From: an uncultured Christensenellaceae bacterium
GTDB taxonomy: Bacteria; Bacillota; Clostridia; Christensenellales; Pumilibacteraceae
Assembly: GCA_910587805.1 (NCBI GenBank)
Contig: CAJUNM010000041.1
Coordinates: 1 to 13,489, forward strand
Reading direction: 5' to 3'
Length of the DNA stretch: 13,489 bases
Shown here: positions 1-7,157 of the stretch, piece after piece
Position numbering within the stretch: position 1 is the stretch's first letter
Layout of the letters: the number at the start of each line of letters is the position of its first letter
Translations under genes and position numbers: made by a program
The notes under the pieces: generated by a model
Database searches by the model: none
Seen by the model: only the letters and a program-made list of their open reading frames with translations
Told to the model about the DNA's origin: nothing

Positions 1-50
1 ACTCATTCACAAGTAATTTAACTTTTTATCTGTCCAACTTTTGGGGTCCA
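1..50. mobile_element. Probable terminal inverted repeat of an IS3-family element (partial)
   Basis: Read on the minus strand, positions 50 down to 30 begin TGGACCCCAAAAGTTGGACA. This closely resembles the terminal repeat that starts many IS3-family (IS150-group) insertion sequences, which typically read TGAACC/TGGACC-CCAAAA-GTTGGACA. The outer tip would be position 50, so the body of the element would extend left out of the window and only about 50 bases of it are visible. No transposase reading frame can be recognised here, and I cannot tell whether this is the left or right end. The bases just outside (TAG at 51-53) could be a short target duplication, but the other copy is not visible. 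A chance match or a degenerate remnant is possible. Confidence 0.45.
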
Positions 51-95
51 TAGCATTAACGCCATGCCTAAACCTTTTTATTTGCGTTTTATTAT

Positions 96-110
96 ATTCC
101 CTATGGGAAT
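96..110 (-). terminator. Weak hairpin downstream of the giant exported protein gene
   Basis: ATTCCC-TAT-GGGAAT forms a perfect 6-bp stem with a 3-nt loop about 40 bases past the stop codon of the minus-strand gene. On the minus strand it is followed by an A/T-rich stretch but not by a clean U tract, so it is a poor intrinsic terminator. It is the only hairpin seen between the stop codon and the possible insertion-sequence end. Confidence 0.25.
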
Positions 111-150
111 TACCGTAACCGATGGGATTTTTTATTATGTAGATTTGACA

Positions 151-3100
151 TTATGCCCAAATATAATTCCACGCGGTGTTAGGGATAACTTGCGTCAGTA
201 TTCCGTCGAGCGAGTATCCGTCCGTTGTGTTTGACAGCCCCTTGCTGCGGAGTTTTGGTACATTGTCCGCGGGGTCGGTATAAACTTCGGTGTTGCGCAG
301 TTCGGCGAACAATTGAACGTTGATCGTGCATGCGCCGCTGTTTACGAGCGAAGTAGATATTGCCGCATTGGATATGTAATTATCGAGGATATTATCGTCG
401 CCGTCGTTTTTGCCCGTGATCGACACATTGAGATCGCCGAGCATGTTCGAGTCGGGGGATTCGGCAAGTTCGGAAAGTCCGACCGTGACGGAGTGCGTGC
501 CGTCTGTGTACGTATAACCCTTGAACGCCGTAGCGATAGTAGGCGCGGGGTCTGCGCCCGTCGACGGGGAAGATACGGAATTTGCGATCTGTTCTTGCAG
601 ATCAACGCTTACAAACGTGAAGTCGCGGCTCAGCGGCAGCATGTAGAATACAAACTCGTAGAGGAATCTGCTCATGCCTTCGTTCGATGACATCATATTG
701 CCGAGTTGATCGACCGTGTATGCTACGTTGACTTCGCGCGTCGCCCATTTCTTTGTTCCGATCCAAGTCTTTGTGTAGTACCACTCCAAGCCTTTAACGT
801 ATATAACGTTGTCGTAGAAGTACAGTCTTGTAGTGCCGTTGGGCAGAACCTTAGCGCCCGCCGCCGTGCAGTCTTGGAACACCAATTCGACTGCCGCCGC
901 CGTTTTATATCTCGGATTTGAGCCTTCGCCTTGATCGATTATGCGCACTTTTGCATTGTAGCGTATGTCGATCGTATCGTTGATGATCTTTATAAGGCTC
1001 AATTTGAGCGCGATCTTGTTGGATGCGGTCGCATTGTTTGCGTCGCCTATGTCGAACTCGAGCAAGTTTGCCGTATTCATAACGTCGAACAGCAAGTGTT
1101 TTATGTTGCCGAAATCGGAATACGTTCTGTTGCCTTGCGTCGTATCGTAACCGTCGGGCAGCGCAACGCTTATGTCCGCGCCCGCTTTGAATTCCATGTC
1201 GAACGTGCGGAGCAGGTTGGTGTTTACGTCAAGTCCGTCTACCGATATGCGGTCGAGTACTGTTTTTTCGCCTTGCTTGCTCTGCGCTATCGTTACGTAC
1301 GACGTGCCTTCGGTCTGTGTTGCCAAGCGGTTATCGATAACGGCTTGCAGCTTTGTTTTGCCTTCGACAACGTTGCCGTCAGCATCGAGCACGTTTCCGC
1401 TGTTGAACCTTACCGAACCGACGATCATATTGTACAGTTCCGCGCCCGATCCGCCCGTACTTACGGGCGTGTCATCGTCGTTGCTCGAGAACATGCCTAT
1501 TACGGTCTTGAGTTTTTCCATTGCCGAGTTGAGCAAGTCGGTTATGCGTTCGCGGCTGTTTATCAACTCCGACACGTCGCCGGCGTTTTGGACAAGCCCC
1601 CAAGCGGTCTTTACGTCCGCAAGCGCGCTTTTGCCGCTGTCTACAGCGTTCGCCAATGCGTTAAGCATTGTGCGCAGATCGTCTATGCCGGATATATCCA
1701 TCGACTCGAAAACTTTTTTATCGAGCTTGAGCCTGTAATCGCCGAGCAGCATTTCCACCGTGTCGTCGTTTACGCCTATGATGTCCATCGCCGCCGCGAG
1801 AATTTGCATTATCGACGTGTAATCGAGTTTGATACGTTCGCCGTGTCCGCTCTTTTGCTCGTAATAATCGAGATACACGATACCGTCGGGGTAGGCGTCG
1901 TTGTTTATTACGTACAGATCGAGCTCGAGCGGTGCGCTGTTTTTGAGCGAGCTTATATCGAGAAGAATGTGTGCCTCGAGATTGAACTTATAGCTTGTTT
2001 CCGTTTCGCCCGATTCGTTGACCGTCTCTTTTTTGACGAACTTGACTTTGACAGCGGATTCGCCGTTCTTTTCGGTCACTCTGATATGTTTGTCTACGAC
2101 CTTGTTACCGTTTTGATCGCGCAGCGGCTTGTCTCTGCCTGCATCGTCCTTGACGGGTATCATGTTGCCTTGACCGTCGTCTTGCATTTCTATGGCGAAT
2201 ATGTCGTAATCGAACGTGAACGAACTTACTTCAAACGCTATGTTCCCGTCCTTATCGGTGGTCGTCACGGTGTTGATCGCATTATGTATGACGTCTGCGA
2301 AGTCCATTATCGAAACGTATTCGTTTGCATTGACGGGCGCGGTTACCGCAAGCGAGTTTTCGGAGAAACGTATTCCCGCCGTCAGACCTATGAACATCGA
2401 ACCGATGTTTACGCCCGCCGATACGCTTTCGAGTCTGTCGCTTTCGATATTAGGTGTGATGTTGAGCGTAACGCCGAGCAAAGACGCCGACAGCGTATGC
2501 TTGCCGCCGTTAGTGCTTATTCGCAGTGCGTTGAGCAATGTCAGAAGTACGCTGTCGCTGCCCGCGCCGTTTACGCCGTCGAACAGGGTAGGGATGAGAT
2601 CGGCGGAATTTTCGGTTTCGAGCAAACGGTTGATAGCATCGGTCACGGGGCTTATGCCTTCGGGCAGATACCCTTCGGCAAGCCCGAACAGTTTTTTAAG
2701 CTCGTTGTTGAGGTATTCGGGCAAGTACGACGAGATGACTTCGTACAGCCTTAACCCGTCGTTTACCGTGTCGAAATACAGCATGATTTCGCCCGTTTTG
2801 ACGTACAGCACGCCGTCGGCGAGAGATATGTATATTTTTTCCGCGTTTTCGGAGCTTGCGAACAAAGTGATGCTGCCTTCCAAACGCAACGGCTTTTCGA
2901 GTGCGATCTTGAGCGAACCTGCTATATCGAACTGGCTGTTTTGATCGTCGAGCGTGTAAGCCGAAATGTCGAGCTCGAGCGTTTTCGCGGTTTTTGCTTG
3001 CTCTGCGAGCGCGCGTATCGGCTTAACGTAGTCGATAAACTCGACGGCGTTTATATAATCGCGTTGAGGTATCGTTACCGTTTGCGCGTCGATGCTTGTC

Positions 3101-6100
3101 AGCGTTACGTCGGCGACGCGTGTCGCGACAAGACTGCCGCTTTCGTCCGCGGTCATTACATCTACGCCGAGAGCGCGTATCGCGCCGTTATCGAGTGTTA
3201 CGGAAATTTTCGCATTAAGCTTTTTTCCGAGCGCGGAAACGTTAGCCGTGACGCCGCCGAACACGTTGTTTGCGGTATCGAACTCGAGCGTGAATGCGGC
3301 GTCAAGCCCGACGTTTGCAAGATCGGCATCGAGTGCAAACCCGTTTGCCGTGCGTATCGCGCGCATCTCGGCGTTCTCGAGCATGGCTATATCGAACATG
3401 AGCTCAACCGCCGTTTCGATTTGCGACAGATCGACGTCCGGCATTGCCGATTTGAGTTTGGCAAGCATTTCGTCGAGCTCGGGCTTCGTTGCGCCGACTT
3501 TTACGGCGGCATTGTTTGCCAATGTAAGGTAGACTGCGTTGTCTTTGAAGTATATGTCTGCGGGTACGTCGCCGATGAGCAGCGCCGCATGCATCGCTAT
3601 GCCGCTTTCGTCGAACGCTATCGCAACGTCTCCGCCGACTTGTATGCCGTTGAGTTCGGACGAAACGTGCAGCGAAAGTCCTTTTGCGTCGAGCAGCGGC
3701 GCGATTGATTTGAATACCGTGACGAGCGACGAGGCTTGTATGTAGTCGCTCGTATCGGTCGGTTCGGATATATCCGCTTGCGCCGCGACGTTTGCGAGCG
3801 AGAGTTTAACGAACTTGCCGTTTACTGTCGCGGTTATTTTGATAACGCCGAGATCGGTCGCCGCTTCAACGCGCGCCGAAACGTCGTTGTACGAAATATC
3901 CGCAACGAGCACGTCGCCGTCGAGCGTTACCGATTTGATCGCGCCGAGCGCGGCATCTATGATGCTCGATATGTCGATATTGCCGAGATCGCCCGACAGC
4001 AGCGCGTCGAGCATAGGCTTGATATTTTCCGGAACATACTTGTCGAGCGCTTGAGCGAGTGCGTTCGCGTCGTCAAGTCCGCCTGTAAGTTTCGCGCCGT
4101 ATTTTTGCCCGTCAAGCTCGATATACGCGGTTTTGCCGACGATCGTTACGATGAGCGGCAGGGTAGGCTCGGTGAGCTTGAGTTTTATATTGTTTTTGTC
4201 GGAGAAATCGAGTTGCAGTTTTGCAGTATATGCTCTGCCGTCGAGTTCCACGCCTATGTCCGCGCTCAATGCTCCGCTCTTTGCGAGGTTGGATGCGGCT
4301 TGCAAAACGGGCATAAGCTCGTTTGCGTCGATATATTCGCCGTCGACCGATACCGCGCGCAGTTCGGAAGGCGATACGGCGATGTCCGCGTTGAGAGCTA
4401 CGGACATGCCGCCCGCCGCCGCGCCTATCGAAATGCGTATGCGGTATGTGTTTTCCGATTTGGCAATCGATATGCTGCCGGGCACGGTTGCGAGCTTAAG
4501 CCCGATATCGAGACCGTTTTCCGTCACGTCGAGCGACTGTATTATGTTGAGCCAATTAGCTACGGTAGTCGGTTTAATCGCATCGATAAAACCGAGCGCG
4601 CTCTCGGGCAGCTCGAAGCCCGTGATGTTTTTGATCGTGGCGATCAGCGCGTCAAGCTCGTTTGCTTGTGCGCGCAGTTTTATGTTGCCGAGTTCCGCAT
4701 ACACCGCGCCGTACGCGTACTTTACGGTAGGCATAATGCCGTTGCAGTTTACGGCAAGCTCCGCACTAAGCCCGTCGGGAGCTTTGAGATTGACTATGCC
4801 GTTCATGCCGACGTTGAGATCGACGGGAGCTTTATCCTTGCCCGTGACAATGTTTACGGACGCCGAGCCGGACACGGTCAGCGCGTCGGCGGACATGAAC
4901 CCGAGCAGCTCGGGTATAAGGTCGAGCACCCCGTCGAGACTTTTATAGTTAGGTCCGACGGCGGGGAAAGATACGCGGTCGAGCGGTTTTGCGCTGAGCG
5001 CGATACGCGTTTGTCCGAGCGTTACGTCGCCTTCGATGCGGACGAGCGTCATTTTTTCGTCGTCTATGTACAGCTTGGCGTCGACTGTCACTGCGCTTGC
5101 GCCTTCGCCGAGAGTGAAGGGCAGATGTACGCACGCCGTACCGTTGTTGACCGTAACGGAACTGCCGCCGAGTATTGCGGAAAGCGCATCGGGTCCCAAT
5201 AACCCGTTTATATCGGGCAGCCCGCCGCCGAACAGCGCTTTTATGCGTTCGTCTTGCATGAGCGCTGCGGCTTTTTCTATCGATACGTAACCTTTTATAT
5301 CGTTGAGAGTGACATATACTTTGTCTCCGGCATACTCTATGTAGGTATTTCCGTAAGCTACGCGGACGTTCGTTGTTTTTAGATCTGCGGAAAGCTTGAT
5401 ATTCTTGAGCGAAACGTCGTCGATCAAAACGTCGGCGGCGAGATCGAGCGTGCGCTCGCCGTTCAGGTACGGGTCGAAAACCTCCATGAGATAATCGGAG
5501 GCTTCTTTCTCGACCGTTATAGGTCCGTCGTTATTAGCGGAAAATTGCGAGCGGAAAAACTCTTGTTCGGGAACTTCGCCTATCTCGTTGATGCTCGAGA
5601 ACGTTTCGGTAAACGTGCCGGTGCAAGAGAGCGCGCCGAGCATTTTGATTTCTATGTCGTAACTTTCGGTGGTGGTAACGGAAACGGGGTAGAAGTTTTC
5701 GTCGATCTTGATCACAAGCTCGACGAACAGAAACACGGGATGGCTCAACGCGCCGCCGAGCGATTTTACTTCGTTGCGGTAGTATTTAGACGCGCTCGTG
5801 GGATCGAGCGTGATAGTAAAAGTGTAGTAACCGTCGTCGCCGCGCACGAGGTTTTGCGGATTGTCGCAAGCAAGCTCTCCGGCATTGGGGTCGTTTTCGT
5901 CGACTTCCGCATCATCGCTTTCGCCGTCGGCGTCGCGCGCATCGGCGGAGATCGCGGAAACCGCAGTCTGTGCGTTGTTGTCGCGTATGGCGAGTATGGT
6001 TTTGGGCGTTATAACGTACTTGCTCAGCTCGTTAGGAAACGCGCCGTAGTTTTGATAGTATTCGTCGACGGTCCAAGGCACTACCCGATCGGAATAGACG

Positions 6101-6567
6101 GGGAGATTGTTCTTAACGCCCGTGGACGGACGGTACAGTATGTGCGAGCCTTCTATGTAGCGTTGGTTGGCGGTCTTTTTCGCTGCCGACAGCGACACCG
6201 CTTCCTGAAACATCACGTCGCCGTGGATAACTCTGGTGTTTATAACGTTTTGGTCGTATTTCAAGCCCATGCCGATCTCGGCGGAACAACTGCCCTGAGT
6301 GTCGCCGCGGAAAAACTCGGCTTTGTAAATGTTTTGCGCCGTAAACCGCAACGCGCTCAATGCGTCGTAGTCCTCGGGCGTGCCGCTTTCGGGCGCATCG
6401 GCATAGGTGACTATGCGCGCGCCGTCGGGCGTGTAAACGTTGCCGTCGCTCACGAAACCGGACGAATATCCCGTTACCACCGAGACCGTCAATATTGAGC
6501 ATAGAATAAATATAATAATCAAGCGCCGCTTTGTGATCGCGGACTTGTGTTTCATTAAAGATCGCAT
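151..6567 (-). CDS. Giant exported protein with about seven diverged beta-rich repeat units, function unknown
   Basis: The gene encodes 2138 residues in one uninterrupted frame, ending TAA. The ATG at 6567 is preceded by AAGGAAG six bases upstream, which favours it over Met5. Residues 1-37 look like a Sec signal or N-terminal anchor: a Lys/Arg-rich start, then a hydrophobic run from Leu16 to about Val31. The only nearby Cys (Cys23) lacks a lipobox, so a lipoprotein is unlikely. Residues about 40-350 form a non-repeated N-terminal region with an acidic linker near 205-235. From about 359 to 2000 two motifs alternate about seven times: a helix opening with Tyr (Y359, Y541, Y745, Y942, Y1171, Y1417, Y1816) and a strand of VY-x-x-L type (near 417, 622, 814, 1012, 1254, 1564, 1922). 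Unit 6 carries Asp/Gly/Asn-rich loops and a long helical insert (about 1625-1695). There is no LPXTG motif and no C-terminal membrane segment. I do not recognise the family. The strand/helix layout recalls LolA/LppX-like half-barrels, which is inference. Confidence 0.93.
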   Translation of the reverse strand: MRSLMKHKSAITKRRLIIIFILCSILTVSVVTGYSSGFVSDGNVYTPDGARIVTYADAPESGTPEDYDALSALRFTAQNIYKAEFFRGDTQGSCSAEIGMGLKYDQNVINTRVIHGDVMFQEAVSLSAAKKTANQRYIEGSHILYRPSTGVKNNLPVYSDRVVPWTVDEYYQNYGAFPNELSKYVITPKTILAIRDNNAQTAVSAISADARDADGESDDAEVDENDPNAGELACDNPQNLVRGDDGYYTFTITLDPTSASKYYRNEVKSLGGALSHPVFLFVELVIKIDENFYPVSVTTTESYDIEIKMLGALSCTGTFTETFSSINEIGEVPEQEFFRSQFSANNDGPITVEKEASDYLMEVFDPYLNGERTLDLAADVLIDDVSLKNIKLSADLKTTNVRVAYGNTYIEYAGDKVYVTLNDIKGYVSIEKAAALMQDERIKALFGGGLPDINGLLGPDALSAILGGSSVTVNNGTACVHLPFTLGEGASAVTVDAKLYIDDEKMTLVRIEGDVTLGQTRIALSAKPLDRVSFPAVGPNYKSLDGVLDLIPELLGFMSADALTVSGSASVNIVTGKDKAPVDLNVGMNGIVNLKAPDGLSAELAVNCNGIMPTVKYAYGAVYAELGNIKLRAQANELDALIATIKNITGFELPESALGFIDAIKPTTVANWLNIIQSLDVTENGLDIGLKLATVPGSISIAKSENTYRIRISIGAAAGGMSVALNADIAVSPSELRAVSVDGEYIDANELMPVLQAASNLAKSGALSADIGVELDGRAYTAKLQLDFSDKNNIKLKLTEPTLPLIVTIVGKTAYIELDGQKYGAKLTGGLDDANALAQALDKYVPENIKPMLDALLSGDLGNIDISSIIDAALGAIKSVTLDGDVLVADISYNDVSARVEAATDLGVIKITATVNGKFVKLSLANVAAQADISEPTDTSDYIQASSLVTVFKSIAPLLDAKGLSLHVSSELNGIQVGGDVAIAFDESGIAMHAALLIGDVPADIYFKDNAVYLTLANNAAVKVGATKPELDEMLAKLKSAMPDVDLSQIETAVELMFDIAMLENAEMRAIRTANGFALDADLANVGLDAAFTLEFDTANNVFGGVTANVSALGKKLNAKISVTLDNGAIRALGVDVMTADESGSLVATRVADVTLTSIDAQTVTIPQRDYINAVEFIDYVKPIRALAEQAKTAKTLELDISAYTLDDQNSQFDIAGSLKIALEKPLRLEGSITLFASSENAEKIYISLADGVLYVKTGEIMLYFDTVNDGLRLYEVISSYLPEYLNNELKKLFGLAEGYLPEGISPVTDAINRLLETENSADLIPTLFDGVNGAGSDSVLLTLLNALRISTNGGKHTLSASLLGVTLNITPNIESDRLESVSAGVNIGSMFIGLTAGIRFSENSLAVTAPVNANEYVSIMDFADVIHNAINTVTTTDKDGNIAFEVSSFTFDYDIFAIEMQDDGQGNMIPVKDDAGRDKPLRDQNGNKVVDKHIRVTEKNGESAVKVKFVKKETVNESGETETSYKFNLEAHILLDISSLKNSAPLELDLYVINNDAYPDGIVYLDYYEQKSGHGERIKLDYTSIMQILAAAMDIIGVNDDTVEMLLGDYRLKLDKKVFESMDISGIDDLRTMLNALANAVDSGKSALADVKTAWGLVQNAGDVSELINSRERITDLLNSAMEKLKTVIGMFSSNDDDTPVSTGGSGAELYNMIVGSVRFNSGNVLDADGNVVEGKTKLQAVIDNRLATQTEGTSYVTIAQSKQGEKTVLDRISVDGLDVNTNLLRTFDMEFKAGADISVALPDGYDTTQGNRTYSDFGNIKHLLFDVMNTANLLEFDIGDANNATASNKIALKLSLIKIINDTIDIRYNAKVRIIDQGEGSNPRYKTAAAVELVFQDCTAAGAKVLPNGTTRLYFYDNVIYVKGLEWYYTKTWIGTKKWATREVNVAYTVDQLGNMMSSNEGMSRFLYEFVFYMLPLSRDFTFVSVDLQEQIANSVSSPSTGADPAPTIATAFKGYTYTDGTHSVTVGLSELAESPDSNMLGDLNVSITGKNDGDDNILDNYISNAAISTSLVNSGACTINVQLFAELRNTEVYTDPADNVPKLRSKGLSNTTDGYSLDGILTQVIPNTAWNYIWA
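568..5493 (-). repeat. Protein-level tandem repeat region of the giant exported protein
   Basis: Seven diverged units begin at about 5493, 4947, 4335, 3744, 3057, 2319 and 1122 (minus strand). The first spacings are 182, 204, 197, 229 and 246 residues, then 399 where unit 6 is expanded by insertions. Each unit opens with an aromatic-led helix such as YIDANELMPVL or YIQASSLVTVF. Strands follow, then a strand such as KTAYIELDG or NAVYLTLAN, then amphipathic helices containing an L-P or M-P turn, then about six strands. The units are similar in pattern rather than identical, and I saw no long identical DNA repeats, which indicates old duplications. Confidence 0.65.
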
Positions 6568-6572
6568 GTTGT

Positions 6573-6579
6573 CTTCCTT
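6573..6579 (-). promoter_or_regulatory. Ribosome binding site of the giant exported protein
   Basis: AAGGAAG on the minus strand lies six bases before the ATG at 6567. It decides in favour of this start over the second Met four codons later. Its upstream edge overlaps the inverted repeat at 6578-6599 by two bases. Confidence 0.7.
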
Positions 6580-6599
6580 TTATGTCGAATGACATAAAA
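6578..6599. promoter_or_regulatory. Perfect 9-bp inverted repeat over the predicted transcription start (candidate operator)
   Basis: TTTTATGTC-GAAT-GACATAAAA is a perfect palindrome with a 4-nt spacer. It lies immediately downstream of the minus-strand TATAAT box and covers the position where transcription should begin (about 6593), reaching the ribosome binding site. Because the transcript would start inside the left arm, a DNA operator bound by a dimeric repressor fits better than an RNA hairpin. The regulator is unknown and no regulator gene is visible in the window. Confidence 0.5.
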
Positions 6600-6629
6600 A
6601 TTATATCATATAATAAGGTTGCATGTCAA
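6600..6629 (-). promoter_or_regulatory. Promoter of the giant exported protein
   Basis: On the minus strand a perfect TTGACA (6629-6624) is followed after 18 bases by a perfect TATAAT (6605-6600). The latter is preceded by TGA, giving an extended -10 (TGnTATAAT). This is a strong vegetative sigma-A type promoter placed about 33 bases from the start codon. Confidence 0.8.
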
Positions 6630-6783
6630 GAGTATTCATACATTTATATGCGATTGTGTTGAAATTTAACTGTTTTCTAATGAAAAAACGGCTCAAAATG
6701 CTGAAAATTGTCGAAATATGTCGCGTTTGACGCGAGGATTTTCGGGCGATGCGGAATTTTATTGTTTACAGACGCAAAAAAGG

Positions 6784-6812
6784 TTGACAAACGCGGCGGT
6801 ATATCGTATAAT
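6784..6812 (+). promoter_or_regulatory. Consensus promoter of the initiator tRNA
   Basis: TTGACA at 6784-6789 and TATAAT at 6807-6812 match both consensus hexamers exactly with the ideal 17-base spacer. The tRNA 5' end at 6825 is 12 bases past the -10 box, so the primary transcript carries only a few leader bases for RNase P to remove. The stretch 6630-6783 between this and the divergent protein promoter contains no gene or strong structure that I can see. Confidence 0.9.
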
Positions 6813-6824
6813 ATTGTAGATTGA

Positions 6825-6902
<78 letters not shown>

Positions 6903-6936
6903 AAAATCGGCAAGATCTTTCGATCTTGCCGATTTT
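6903..6936 (+). terminator. Intrinsic terminator of the initiator tRNA
   Basis: A perfect 15-bp stem (AAAATCGGCAAGATC paired with its complement) closes on a TTTC loop directly after the encoded CCA. The arm ends in TTTT. The tight placement indicates a single-gene tRNA transcript. Confidence 0.88.
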
Positions 6937-6940
6937 AACT

Positions 6941-7024
6941 ATTCACCGTTAGTTTTTCATTCTTCACTGTTCATCGAAGCATGCGCCGATTTTCGGAGTG
7001 AAGAAGTAAGAGTGAAAAGCGAAT
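6941..7024. repeat. Imperfect long palindrome between the tRNA and the ABC gene, possible dispersed element
   Basis: TTCTTCACT (6960-6968) pairs exactly with AGTGAAGAA (6997-7005). Further out, TTTTCA can pair with TGAAAA (7013-7018) and ATTC with GAAT (7021-7024), separated by unpaired bases. The runs of TTCA/TGAA words resemble the short intergenic repeats seen in many Clostridia. No reading frame with a ribosome binding site is present. Whether it recurs elsewhere in the genome cannot be seen from this window. Confidence 0.35.
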
Positions 7025-7107
7025 AATCAGTCGGTTTGATAAAGCCCCTATATTTTGTAATAGATACGGCTGCCGACTATAAGTAGCTTGCCGAAATATA
7101 AAACACA

Positions 7108-7140
7108 AACCCCCGAACAAGTCGATCTTGCTCGGGGGTT
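7108..7140 (-). terminator. Intrinsic terminator of the ABC transporter gene
   Basis: A 14-position stem (AACCCCCGAnCAAG against its complement) closes on a 5-nt loop, 17 bases past the stop codon. One position is A opposed to C on the plus strand but a G-U pair in the minus-strand RNA, and a U-rich tail follows on that strand. This fits termination of the minus-strand gene. Confidence 0.85.
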
Positions 7141-7157
7141 GATGTTTTATTGTGACA

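Noticed and set aside
151..300. Cell-wall sorting signal at the C terminus of the giant protein
   Set aside because: No LPXTG-like motif, hydrophobic segment or basic tail; the protein ends in the aromatic sequence NTAWNYIWA.
931..2754. 607-codon open frame on the plus strand opposite the giant gene (with others at 3736-5202, 2941-3708 and 5545-6498)
   Set aside because: The composition is implausible (runs rich in Arg, Tyr, Val, Cys), with no ribosome binding site, promoter or recognisable domain. They mirror the codon bias of the minus-strand gene, whose reading is supported by promoter, ribosome binding site, signal sequence and internal repeats.
6470..6567. Lipoprotein signal (Cys23) on the giant protein
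   Set aside because: The residues before Cys23 are Ile-Leu rather than a lipobox ending in Gly, Ala or Ser, and the hydrophobic segment continues well past the Cys.
6630..6783. Small gene or regulatory RNA between the divergent promoters of the giant gene and the tRNA
   Set aside because: No frame with a ribosome binding site and only a trivial hairpin (GCG-TTTGA-CGC near 6728); nothing supports a feature.
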